NCBI GenBank assembly: GCA_023614405.1
Contig: CM042684.1
Coordinates: 465,567,650 to 465,631,649, forward strand
Direction: 5' to 3'
Length of the DNA: 64,000 nt
DNA from: Avena insularis
Taxonomy: Eukaryota > Streptophyta > Magnoliopsida > Poales > Poaceae
Position 1 is the first letter of the stretch. Each line of letters starts with the position of its first letter. Below are positions 25,828 through 36,487 of the stretch, piece by piece. The translations under genes and the position numbers were made by a program. The notes beneath the pieces are model-generated. The model ran no database searches. It saw nothing but the letters and a program-made list of their open reading frames with translations, and was not told the DNA's origin.

Positions 25828-25856
25828 AGCGATTTTCTAGGGTCGTTGCCGGGGAG
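25828..25856 (+). promoter_or_regulatory. PBS region of the plus WHAM-like element
   Basis: GCGATTTTCTAGGGTCGTTG followed by CCGGGGAG resembles the WHAM/Sabrina PBS (ATTTTCTGGCGCCGTTGCCGGGGAG) with changes in the TGGCGCC core. A cleaner TGGGCGCCG copy lies inside the LTR end at 25804-25812. Confidence 0.7.
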
Positions 25857-26060
25857 TCAAGGACATCTTCACAAGGGGAGTCCCTCATAACCAATCTCTT
25901 TACTTTGTTGTTTTTGTTTTGCTTAGTTTTCTTTTTGCTTTGTTTGCTTGTTTTGTTATTCAAAAACACAAAAAAAATAGTTTTACTAAGTTCCTTTCTT
26001 TTCTAAAACACAAAAAAATTAGTTTTACTAGTTTGCTTTCTTATTTGAAAAACCAAAAAA

Positions 26061-27245
26061 ATGACTACTCTTGAAAACACTAAGTTGTGTGACTTCACTA
26101 GCACCAACAACAAAGATTTTATGAGCACACCTATTGCTCCACCTGTGGCTGAAAATACTTTCTTTGAGATAAAACCTGCTTTGCTCAATCTTGTTATGAG
26201 AGAACAATTTTCTGGTATTGGTAATGAAGATGCTGCTTCCCATCTAAATAACTTTGTTGAACTTTGTGAGATGCAAAAGCATAGGGATATAGATGGTGAT
26301 ATTATTAAGCTGAAATTGTTTCCTTTCTCTTTGAGAGGAAAAGCTAAAGAATGGTTGAATTCCTTAACTAGGAATAGTATTGATTCTTGGACTAAATGCA
26401 AAGATGCTTTTATTGGAAAGTACTATCCTCCTGCTAATATTATATCTATGAGAAGTGAAATAATGAAGTTTAAACAACTTGATAATGAGCATGTTGCTCA
26501 AGCTTGGGAAAGAGAAGATGAAATTGCTATAAACATTAGTGTTTCTACTATTACCACCACTAGTGTTGAGGCTAGTAATAGTTCTACTACTTTAGATGAT
26601 AAATATTATTTTGATCTTGATGGTTGCAACATCTCTGAAGTTATTAAGTTCCTACAAAAGCTTGCTAAAAGTCCTAATGCTAGTGTTATGAACATGGCCT
26701 TTACAAAACACATTACTGATGCTCTCATAAAGATTAAAGAAGAAAAGATGAAACATAAAGCTTCTATTCCTATAAAACAAGAAGATGGTTGGGAACCCAT
26801 CATTAATATGAAAGTGAATGACATTGATTTCAAAGCTTTGTGTGATCTTGATAGTAGTGTTTCTATTATGCCTAGAAGGATTTATGATATGCTTGATTTG
26901 CCTCCTCTTGAATATTGCTATTTGAATGTCCCACTTGATGATAATGTTAAAAATAAACTCATGGGGAGTCTTAATGATGTTCTTATTATGATTAACAATT
27001 CCTATGTCCCCGTTCATTTCTATGTTTTGGATGTTGAATACAATGCTTCTTGTCCTATTACTTTGGGAAGACCTTTTCTTAGAACTGTTGGTGCCATCAT
27101 TGATATGAAAGAAGGCACCATTAAATATCAAGTCCCATTCAACAAAGGTATAGAACGCTTCCCTAAAAATAGAGAAAAGATTTCTTTTGCTTCTCCTATG
27201 AAAACAAAATTTGGTCTTAATGCTTCTTCATTTGAGAACACTTGA
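26061..27245 (+). CDS. Intact 394-residue gag-protease of the WHAM-like element (internally deleted)
   Basis: The only long uninterrupted transposon ORF here. Residues 1-148 are gag capsid (GKAKEWLNSLTR at 93-104; YYPPANIISMRSE at 121-133). At residues 148-152 the chain jumps from HVAQAWE to REDEIA, skipping about 0.9 kb that the minus-strand copy mostly retains. Residues 245-345 are an aspartic-protease-like fold with CDLDSSVSIMP (261-271), where relatives have DLGAS, and LGRPFL (335-340). The Gly-to-Asp change is shared with the other copy and may abolish activity. No RT follows. The ATG chosen follows an A/T-rich leader. Confidence 0.88.
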   Translation: MTTLENTKLCDFTSTNNKDFMSTPIAPPVAENTFFEIKPALLNLVMREQFSGIGNEDAASHLNNFVELCEMQKHRDIDGDIIKLKLFPFSLRGKAKEWLNSLTRNSIDSWTKCKDAFIGKYYPPANIISMRSEIMKFKQLDNEHVAQAWEREDEIAINISVSTITTTSVEASNSSTTLDDKYYFDLDGCNISEVIKFLQKLAKSPNASVMNMAFTKHITDALIKIKEEKMKHKASIPIKQEDGWEPIINMKVNDIDFKALCDLDSSVSIMPRRIYDMLDLPPLEYCYLNVPLDDNVKNKLMGSLNDVLIMINNSYVPVHFYVLDVEYNASCPITLGRPFLRTVGAIIDMKEGTIKYQVPFNKGIERFPKNREKISFASPMKTKFGLNASSFENT

Positions 27246-29942
27246 TTCTTTATTTGCTTCTTATGCCTAACTTAAAGGCGTTAAAGAAAAGTACATATTG
27301 GGAGATAACCCAAAAGTTTTAGATGAGTCTTGGAAGTTATTAATTCAGTAATAACCGCTCCTTATCCTTTTTATTTGCTTTTTGTGCCAAGAGTAACCTC
27401 TAATGAGAGAGAAGTAATGATTGGGAAAGTTGCTGTCCCGAAACAGATTTCTGTGCTTCACCATAAACATTCGTGAGAGATCTCTGTATGTAGGATTGAG
27501 CTGTCATTATTTGTGCTTATGCCCCAGGTTGTTATCTAACTTTCGTTAGTTCAACACTTTTTGATTTGAGCAACAGAATGTCTTCGAAAAAATTCATCTT
27601 TACCTACTGGTCTGTTTTGACAGATTTCTGCCATTTTCTGCATTTGCTTCTTGTTGGTTCCTTTTTGAGTTCTTTTGGGGAATTGAGCTTTTTGAGGGAA
27701 GTGATACAGTATATAGTGTTCTAATGGAAGTTTATTTGGTGTTAGAACTTAACCTTAATACTTATTTATCTTGAGTGCACTAATGTTGCTAATAAAGATT
27801 GTGTGAAGTTTTGTATGAAGGAAAAATTTCAGGTGTATGGAAGGAATGAGTAATGAGATGAAGGATGGACTAAAGCTCAAGCTTGGGGATGCCACGCGTG
27901 TCACCCCAAGAAATATCCAAGAAGTACAAGCGTCAAAGCTTGGGGATGCCCAAGGCATCCCCTTCTTCATCAATAAAAATTCCAGGTTTCTTCCAAACGC
28001 TTCATTTTTATTGTTTCATGCACAGTTGTGTTGTTCTTGGAGCGTCTTCTTTTTCATTTTCGTTTTGGTTTTTCGTTTTCTTTGTTTGCTTAGTTTGCTA
28101 AATAAATTGGTTGGACCCCTTCTTTCATACATTGGTTTGCAAATAGTTTGGTTTGGTTTGGAAAAGAGTAGGAAAGTTCATGCTTATGTGGTAAAAAGAG
28201 ATCGTTTTTGACTGTGGCCTATGCTTTGCCATGCCATGCTTGATATTGTTTTGGCTTTATGCTTAGTATTCTTTGCTTTAGCATGACTTTATATAAACAA
28301 TTGAGCTTGCTTAATGTGCCTTGGATGAATCATGCGTTGTTTTAGCATATTAAAGCATAGTATAGTGGTATTCTCCTTTGATGCTTTATTTGGGTTGACT
28401 TGGCGCATGCGCACACCATGTTATGACTATATCAAGTCACCATAGCCTTTATGATCCTTTAGTTTTCAACTTGTAGTATCACTTTATGCTTTGATCAATG
28501 ATGTTTTGTCGCTCTGCATGATTATGGCCATTATTGCTCTCTTAGTTTGTCGCTCCCAGTCTTTTGCTTGCCTCCACAACAAAGTATGAGTTCCACTCAT
28601 GCATCCAACTCCCTAAACCAAGTTATTCCAAAGTTTCCACCATACCTACCTACTAGCTTATGCTATTCCAAGTATATTCATGCTTTTGTTTACCTTCCAA
28701 ATTAAACTTGTTATGAGAAAACTAGTGATTAAAGCTCTCACAAACTTGATGGCACACTTTACTTTTTTGCCCCTAATAAACTTGAACCATTGGGTCCTTC
28801 TTTGTTGCGTATATGCTTGCGCTTTATAAGTTGAAATTAGCAGAACCATGTTTCATGGGGAACGCTTTCAACATTGCACTTGTACTTTGTACCCCGTTGA
28901 TATCATGTTCTTTTGCTTACGGATCCCGGTGGTGTGAAATAAAAGTGGAACTTGTAAGATCATGCAGTTTGTATGTGTGTTAGAGAAACGCCTGTGCCAC
29001 TAGCCTAAGCCATGCCTAATCATGGTGGAAACTTGCAGCATCACCATAATGAGCACTCTATGAAGCATCCTAAATAAAAACCTATGCAAATAGCAAATAA
29101 AAAGATCGTTGAGATGCTCATTGTCTGCTTGCCTTGTCATTTTGATTATGGGAAAGCTCCCGTATCATGTGCAAGGGGTACCCCGTTGGCGGTTCTTAAT
29201 GATACACATATACTTACAATGACAAGAGCTTACTCGTGACTGAAGTTGAGTAGCATGAGGATCGGTCTTCGTAAGTAAGGGGCATGAGATTTCGGTTTAT
29301 AACTTGTCAAGCATATCCTCTTAGTTGTGTCACTTTAACCTTAATCACCTTAAAGATGCTTATGTTAGGGGCAATGAGAGATGAAAGCTATAAGTACCAT
29401 AATTTTTGGAAGCTCTTTATGAGACTTGAATCCCTACTTCCTTTTACAAAAGTCCTTTCTTCCACCATTATATTGAGTCTCCATCTTCTATCTTTATGCA
29501 CCTACTTTGAGAGCATAGTGGCCATTCTTAGTTCTATGTGCATTGTCCCAAGACTAGTTGATTGATGCATAACTTGATATTACTTGTTTTAAACTATTGT
29601 ATCTAGTCACTCTTATGAACTTTGAAGGTGTCCTATGCATTTATATTTGCTACTCTATTGAGGGACAAGCTGAATGCTATTATGCTATGTTTTCTTTATG
29701 TGAAACAAACAAACGTCTTGCAAAGCATTGTTATTCATGAATCTTTTGTTTGTGCCTTTTTATGTTGCATCATAGTTTCTTTTGCTTATTGCTAGAACTT
29801 TGTCTTTCATGTTATGATTGAAGTACTATGATCCCAGCTTTGAATGTTTTGCAAATACCTTGATCAAGTCTTTGATGGTGCATGTCACCTCAAAAATTAT
29901 TCTTTCTTTTTATCACTTACCTACTCGAGGACAAGCAGGAGT
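27246..29942 (+). other. WHAM-like 3' spacer, non-coding (plus copy)
   Basis: 2.7 kb in place of pol with no coding motif. It contains two copies of the PPT word AAGCTTGGGGATG at 27879-27891 and 27936-27948, and a perfect hairpin at 27942-27962 (arms GGGGATGCC and GGCATCCCC, loop CAA). Confidence 0.8.
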
Positions 29943-29957
29943 TAAGCTTGGGGATGT
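29943..29957 (+). promoter_or_regulatory. polypurine tract of the plus WHAM-like element
   Basis: TTAAGCTTGGGGATGT-like tract abutting the LTR start TGATACATTG at 29958; the same context precedes the minus LTR end at 19981. Confidence 0.85.
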
Positions 29958-31452
29958 TGATACATTGCAAATGTATCTATAATTTTTGATGTTCCATGCT
30001 TGGTTTTATCCACTTTCTTGTGTTTTGTTCCAACTTTGGAGTACTTTTCATATGATTTCTTGGACTAACCTATTAACAAGAGCCACAGTGCCAGCTGCCT
30101 GTTTTCTGCTGTTTTTGGGTCCAGGAAAGTCAAAAAATGAATATTCTCGGAATTGGACGGGACAAAAGCCAAAGTGCCTATTTTTCCGGATGTCATCAAG
30201 TGCCAGAATATGAGACGGAGAGGGGCCAGGGGCCACCACACCACCTACCCACGCGGCCCAGCCTGGCCCACGCCAGGGGGTAGTGACGCCAGCCCTGGAA
30301 CCCCCTCAGCCTCTCCTTCCGACTATAAGATGCCCTCAGGACGTAAACCCTAAGTACCCGATCAAAAATCCACGAAAAAGCCTGTAGCCGCCGTCATCTC
30401 CATCCCTAGATCAGGAGGGATCTGAAGCTCTTCTTGGCACCCTGCTGGAGAGGGGAATTCACCCTAGAGGCCTTCTTCATCATCATGCAAGCCTCCGGTG
30501 TGATGCGTGAGTAGTTCATCCTTGGACTACGGATCCATGTAGTAGCTAGATGGCTGGTTCTCCTCCTTTGTGCTTTCATGTCTAGATCTTGTGAGCTCCG
30601 TTCATGATCAAGATCATCTATTTGTAATTCTGCATGTTGTGTTTGCGGGGATCTGATGGATATTGAGATGCTATTTCAGATTGATTATTGATTCTATCAT
30701 GTCTTTGTTATTTGTGATCTTGCATGCTTTCCGTTGTTAGTAGCTATCTTGGCCAAGTAGATGCTAGCAACTCCAAGAGTTAGTATTTATGCTCGATAGT
30801 GGGTTCATGCCTCTGGTAATCTAGGGAAGTGACAGAAATCTCTAAGGTACTAGATGTCTTTGTTGCTACTAGGGAAAACAAGAATCCTTTGTTCATAGAA
30901 CAATCGTATTGTTTACTTTACCGCAGTTCATAAAGCAATAATATGTTGCTTGCAACTTATCTTGGAGGTTAGGATGATAACCTGAAGGTGGATTATTAGT
31001 CATAGATGAAGTTGGATGGCGGTCTATGTATAATGTTGTAATGCCCAATCAAGTCTCAAAGGAGTCAAGATGATTAGTATATGCATGTATTGCTTTCTCG
31101 GTGTTTATCAATTGCCCGCTGTAATTTGTTCTGACATGTTATCTATCTAAGGAGAGCCACCTCTAGTGAACTATGGATCCGGTCCTTGTCTTTTACATAC
31201 AATCTATAAATTGTTTGCTTTTTGTGTTTTTTGCAAACTTTTACTTCTTTCCATTCGATATGTTTAATCCTTTGTTTTTGAAAAACACGGTGAGATTGAA
31301 ACCTCATCGCAAGTTGGGAACAAAGTTACGTGGTTGTGTTGTGCGTCTCACGTTGCTACTAGCACGTGTATACCTTAAGCTCGACTAGTAACACCTTTGG
31401 GTGTTTCCTTGCTCTCTTGGTTCGATTAAACCTTGGTTTCATAAGCGAGGAA
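29958..31452 (+). repeat. WHAM-like 3' LTR (plus element), truncated
   Basis: Matches 24199 onward but lacks the last 130 or so bp. From about 30890 it shows many small deletions relative to the 5' LTR. It meets an inverted LTR fragment at 31450-31456. Confidence 0.85.
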
Positions 31453-32492
31453 AGTATGATGAGCACAACAAGTTTCCTTTATGAAACCAAGGTTTAATCG
31501 AACCAAGAGGAGCAAGGAAACACCCCAAAGGTGTTACTAGTGAGCTTTGGTATGACTACCGGTGCTAGTAGCAACATGGAGACCTGCACAACACAACCAC
31601 GTAACTTTGTCCCCAACTTGCGATGAGGTTGTCAATCTCACCGTGTTTTAAAACAAAGGATTAAACGATCGAATGGAAAGAAGTAAAAGTTTGCAGAAAG
31701 TAAACACAAAGAAGTAAACAGTTTATAGATTGTATGTAAAATACAAGGACCGATCCATAGTTCACTAGAGGTGGCTCTCCTTCGATAGTTAACATCTTGG
31801 GTGAACAAATTACAAAAGCAATACATGCATATACTAATCATCTTGACTCCTTTGAGACTTGATTGGGCATTACAACATGAACTGCGTAAAGTAAAAACAA
31901 TAATGATTGGAGATTTTGTCACTTCCCCAGATTACGAGGCCATAAATACTATTAAGACATGATAGAATCATGATCTTGATCATGAAGGATGAACTACTCA
32001 TGCATCACACCGGAGGACATGATGAAGAAGGCCTCTAGGGTGAATTCTCGGATGGAGATGACTATGGACTCTTTCGTGGATTTTTGATCAGGCACTTAGG
32101 GTTTACGTCCCGAGGGCAATATATTGTCAGAAGGAGAGGCCGAGGGGGTGCCGGGAGCGGCCACACCACCCCCTGGCGCGGGCTAGGCCTGGCCATGCGG
32201 CCAGGTGGTGTGGTGGCCCCCTGGCCCCTCTCGGTCTCGTATTCTGGCACTTGATCCCTTCCGGAAAAATAGGCACTTTAGCTTTTGTCCCGTCCAATTC
32301 CGAGAATATTCATTTTCTGACTTTCCTGGAACCAAAAACAGCAGAAAACAGGCAGCTGGCACTATGGGTCTTGTTAATAGGTTAGTCCAAGAAATCATAA
32401 GAAAAGTACTCCAAAGTTGGAACAAAACACAATAAAGTGGATAAAACCAAGCATGGAACATCAAAAATTATAGATACATTTGCAATGTATCA
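31453..32492 (-). repeat. WHAM-like 5' LTR remnant (minus element)
   Basis: Inverted relative to the preceding LTR. On the minus strand it starts TGATACATTG at 32492. About 0.4 kb is missing in several blocks between about 31860 and 32060, and its end toward the junction is cut. Confidence 0.82.
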
Positions 32493-32497
32493 TCAAG
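32493..32497. repeat. TSD of the WHAM-like minus element, right
   Basis: TCAAG directly after the TGATACATTG terminus (read on the minus strand), matching 18344-18348. Confidence 0.85.
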
Positions 32498-33325
32498 CTC
32501 CAGGTCGTCGAGTGCCATTGGCTCATTGGGTGGCATAGCCCCCGAGTCCGTTGTTGCACTTGTTTTCTTCTTTGTGGCCTTTGGTTTAATGGAGCGTTCG
32601 TAGATACGCTCGAGAAATACCCTAGGTGGTATGGGGGTGCAGGTGGATCCAATGTTGGCGAGTGCGTCCGCCACTTCATTGCTTTCACGGCCTACGTTCC
32701 GCAGTTCACAGCCGTCGAAGTCCCCTTCGAGTGTGTCGTAGAGGTCGCGGTAGGCGATCATATTGTCATTCAGCGCATCGCACTCGTGCATTGTTTGATT
32801 GACCACCAATTTGGAGTCGCCGTAGATGATGAGCCTCTTGGCACCGCAGGCTTTTGCCATCCGCATCCCGTGCAGCAGGGCCTCGTATTCGGCATCATTG
32901 TTGGAGGTAGTGAACTGCATTCGTAGGATGTATTTCAGCTTGTCTCCTTGTGGCGATGTCAGTATGACACCTGCGCCAGCCCCGTCCTTTCGTTTGGATC
33001 CATCGAAGTGCATTGTCCATAGGTAAGACATATCTGGCTTTTCAGGGAGCTGGTTCTCCATCCAGTGCACAAGGAAATCAGGGAGGACTTGCGACTTGAT
33101 CGCGTCACGCTTTTCATATGTAATGTCTCGTGGAGACAGCTTGATTCCCCAAAGCGCTACTTGTCCGGTGGCATCGGGGTTGTTGAAGATATGCCCAAGC
33201 GGGGCGTCGTTGACCACCACGATTGGGTGCTCCTGGAAGTAGTGGCGTAGTCGCCTGGCTGTCATGAAGACGCCGTATGCCAGCTTCTGATAGTGCGGGT
33301 ACCACTGCTTTGTTGGCGTGAGCAC
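32498..33325 (-). pseudogene. Tat gypsy second RNase H (aRNH) domain
   Basis: A long minus-strand frame. All four acidic RNase H residues are visible: MHFDGSKRKDGAGAGV (Asp), NNDAEYEALLHGM (Glu), IYGDSKLVVNQ (Asp) and SNEVADALANIGS (Asp). Upstream, YPHYQKLAYGVFMTARRLRHYF is the end of the first RNase H/connection. A second, archaeal-type RNase H after the retroviral one is diagnostic for Tat elements. The frame is cut at 32497 by the WHAM-like insertion and reads into its LTR. Confidence 0.9.
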
Positions 33326-34440
33326 CTCGCTGAGGTAGTAGACTGGGTGCTACACCCCGTGGAACTTGTTTTCCTCGGCTCCTTCCACCACGAGCACCAT
33401 GCTGACCACCTGGTTGGTGGCAGAGATGTATAGCAACAATGGTTCTTTTTTGCGTGGAGTCACCAGTACTGGTGAGGTGGATAGTAGACGCTTGAGGTCT
33501 TCGAATGCTTCCTGCACCTCGTCGGTCCACTCGAACTTGTCAGTTTTGCGGAGAAGTTGGTAGAAAGGCAGTGCCTTTTTGCCCATTCGACTGATGAATC
33601 GACTGAGCGCCGCAATTCGCCCAGCCAGCTGCTGGACGCCTCTTACGTTCTTCGGCTTCTCCATGGCCAGTATGGCTTTTATTTTCTTCAGGTTTGCCTC
33701 AATCCCTCTCGCGGAGATGAGATACCCGAATAGTTGCCTAGATGGTACACCGAAGGCGCATTTGTCCGGATTGAGCTTGATCCGGTAGCGGTCGAGGTTG
33801 GCGAAGGTCTCACGTAAATCGTCGATTAGCGAGGCTTCCTCTTTGGCTTTGATGATGATGTCGTCAACATAGACTTGGATGTTGCAACCAAGTTTATTCT
33901 TAAGGCAAGCCTGCATGCACCGCTGATAGGTGGCTCCTGCATTTTTTAGCCCGAAGGGCATTGTGTTGTAGCAGAACACACCAAAAGGCATTGTAAACAC
34001 CATTTTCTCTTGATCCTCCTCCTTCATTCGAATCTGATTATAGCTTGAGTAGGCGTCGAGGAAGCAGAGACGCTCAATCCTGCGGTGGATTCGATGATTT
34101 GGTCGATTCGCGGCAGCGGGAAGTGATCCTTTTGGCAGTGCTTATTCAGGGAGGTGAAGTCCACGCACATCCGTAGGATGTCCGTGTATTTTTTAGGTAC
34201 CAGCACCGTGTTGGTGAGCCAAGTGCTTTCCTTGATCTCGCATATGAATTTGGCGTCAAGGAGTCTATTGATCTCCATTCCGACCGCCTTTGCTCTTGGT
34301 TCAGATAGTCACCGAATTGTTTGCTTGACTGGCCTTGCGTCTGGGTTGACATTGAGTGCGTGCTTGGCGAATTCCCTGGGAACCCCTGGCATGTCTGCTG
34401 GACACCAGGCGAAGATTTCCCAGTGCTCACGGAGGAATTC
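33326..34440 (-). pseudogene. Tat gypsy reverse transcriptase and first RNase H
   Basis: Frames 34278-34024 (RMCVDFTSLNKHCQKDHFPLPR) and 34027-33350 (KNAGATYQRCM, YVDDIIIKAKEE, LNPDKCAFGV, LQLAGRIAALSRFI-like thumb) cover the RT palm and thumb. The YVDD catalytic motif is intact. The breaks at about 34025-34080 and 33350 are frameshifts. RT joins the aRNH frame downstream. Confidence 0.9.
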
Positions 34441-35327
34441 GACGAGCGCGAGTTCCTAAAAGGAACTCAAGGTGTTGGCGATGAGGGCCGTTTTGGTCGG
34501 GTCCGTTGGGTGGACCTGGACTTTCTTCGTGTGCACCAACGAGTCGAAGGAAAGGTCGGGTGAACTTGGCCGGCTCAAGGGAGGTAGACTATTATCTGTC
34601 GACTCCTTTAATCTTGCGAGTTCCTCCTGCATACCGAAGGACTGGGAGATTCTATTGAATTCCTTATCGTAGCTGTCGGACCTTTTGAAGTTGCTGTTGA
34701 TTGTGATTATGCTGTTTGGGCCCGGCATCTTCATCTGCATGTAGGCGTAGTGTGGCACTGCCATGAACCTTGCGAACGCGACACGTCCGAGGATGCAGTG
34801 GTATTGTGAAGGCCAGTCGACGACCTCGAAGTCGATGTGCTCCTACCAAAAAATTTGTGGCATGCCGAAGATGACGTCGAGGTTGATTTTGCCCAGGGGA
34901 TATACACCTTTCCCTGGGATGATGCCGTGGAACATTGTGTCTGAAACTTCCAGACACGTCAGAGGGATCCTCATTGCATGGAAGATACTCGCGAACGTTA
35001 GGTTAATGCCGCCGCCACCATCCATGAAGACGTGGCTCATGTCGAAGCCCCCAATCCGTGCCTCGAGTACGAGGGGACAATGGCATGGATGAGGGACTTG
35101 GCGCGGGTGGTCATGCTGGTCGAAGGTGATGCAGGAGTCGCTTCCACTGAGGTACTCAGTGGTGGAAGGTGGAGAGTTGATCGCCAAGTTAACTTGGCGG
35201 TGATACACTTTTCGATTTGAGGGACGCCCCTTTTGGATCATCCCCATGTTGCCCACGGGTCGTGGGTATGGTTCTCCACCGTGATTCTGGACCGGTGCAG
35301 CCGCGGGTGGTGGTATTTCGGGCGGTA
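34441..35327 (-). pseudogene. Tat gypsy protease and protease-RT linker
   Basis: Minus-strand frame 35256-34843 holds the protease-like segment: VLEARIGGFDMSHVFMDGGG, where the usual D-x-G catalytic motif is altered, then LEVSDTMFHGIIPGKGVYPLG. Frame 34764-34456 is the linker (PHYAYMQMKMPGPNSIITIN). A TAG at about 34840 and a stop near 34456 separate the pieces. The upstream gag end is missing where the Tekay-like element begins at about 35328. Confidence 0.82.
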
Positions 35328-35460
35328 TTTATGAAAACTATTTCCTCTCTTACCCTTGGGAATTCTTTCTCTCAAAAAAATTCATGTTCCTCCAAATTCT
35401 TACATTACTACATAAAACTTTGACACACTTGATCACTTCACTAACTTTCTCATCCTAAAT

Positions 35461-36237
35461 TCTTATAGATAGAAGCCCAATACAGCAAGTTCTACCAGTT
35501 GGGCAACGGAGGCCAACTGATCTTCGAGAGGGATCTGGATTCACTGTCTGAGTTCTTGGACCGTCCTCATCCAGAATTCCTTGGAGCTCAACTCCCGGGT
35601 CCACCAGGAGGAGATTTACAATGGCTAGTAACTGCTGATCTTCGAGGCAAGATAGAAGCACCAGTATCTGGGAGGATTCAGTTCTCAGTGAGAGAAGAAT
35701 TGGCTAGATGGATTAGCCAGGGAAATGCATGAAGCTCTCGCACGTCTGTGTGCCCAAAATGTCAACCTAATCCAAGGAACCCGCTTTGTTTACTATGCAA
35801 GGCGTGATTCCATGGGAATGCCGCTAGAGATGCCAAGTCACCCAATATTGAAGCGTCAAGTGGAGAACCTCGACTTCCTACTGTATGATAGACAGAAGGA
35901 GTTGGACAATGCTAGAGAGGTCGCCAACCACAACCTCGCCCTTGCCGCCCAGAAGGCCCAGACTTTCTCACTGCTCGTCAAGGATCGTCAGTCTCTTCAC
36001 CGTCAACGCGCAAAGAAGGATCGCACCATCGACCGTCTTCGCAAGAAGGTGGCTGACCTCGAGAAGACCATCAAGGAGCAAGAAGATCAGCTTGCAGCAA
36101 AGGAAGAAGAAGAGGAAGGTGAATATATCCAAGGGGATATTGACTCCTACCTTAGCAATGATGATGACTATCTGGAGGAGGATGCCGTGGACTTCTACAC
36201 TGACGATGATGACTCCGACTTCATCGATGATGAGTAG
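35461..36237 (+). pseudogene. Extra pre-gag ORF with coiled coil and acidic tail
   Basis: Open from a splice-acceptor-like TTCTTATAG at about 35469. The first part (to about 35730) reads FDRPHPE-type sequence (DLDSLSEFLDRPHPEFLGAQ), then shifts frame into 35725-36237. The second part has HEALARLCAQNVNLIQGTRF, a long heptad-rich helix (DRTIDRLRKKVADLEKTIKE), and an Asp/Glu/Ser tail ending DDDSDFIDDE. Similar unassigned ORFs sit before gag in other grass gypsy elements, to my memory. Function unknown; a structural or gag-accessory role is only a guess. Confidence 0.65.
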
Positions 36238-36487
36238 ATGCACTAGAGCACTATCGTAGGGTGAGGAGTATCGGTCCCATTGTATCGTAGCTTACAGAAT
36301 GGTTCTTAAAACCATCTATTTTCCTTTGATGTTGTGGTGTGCGTGTGTTTGTATGGTGTGCTTTGCTTGAATGAATGAAAAGAAGTTAGTTGCAAAACCT
36401 GAGTCAAACTCAAAGTTTAAGCTTTGAAATTAAAACCATGAACCTTAGAACTTTCCCTCTTACCCCTTTATCTATCTCAATCTTCAG

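Larger units (their letters stand above)
24199..31452 (+). mobile_element. WHAM/Sabrina-like element, plus strand, inserted in its own relative
   Basis: 5' LTR 24199-25827, PBS region, intact gag-protease ORF (26061-27245), 2.7 kb spacer, PPT (29943-29957) and a 3' LTR truncated at about 31452. No pol. It sits inside the gag of the minus-strand relative. The left TSD candidate is ATGAT (24194-24198); its right partner was lost in the 31452 deletion. Confidence 0.88.
18349..32492 (-). mobile_element. WHAM/Sabrina-like Athila-lineage gypsy, minus strand, invaded by a plus-strand relative
   Basis: Bounded by TCAAG duplications. It keeps its 3' LTR (18349-19980), a 2.7 kb non-coding spacer, and the gag-protease region (22701-24198). 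It is interrupted at 24199 by a plus-strand element of the same family. Its gag start, PBS and part of the 5' LTR are gone; only 31453-32492 of that LTR remains. No RT or integrase is present, so it is non-autonomous. Confidence 0.85.

Noticed and set aside
32480..33250. Plus-strand frames opposite the Tat aRNH domain
   Set aside because: Shadow of a well-conserved minus-strand coding region.
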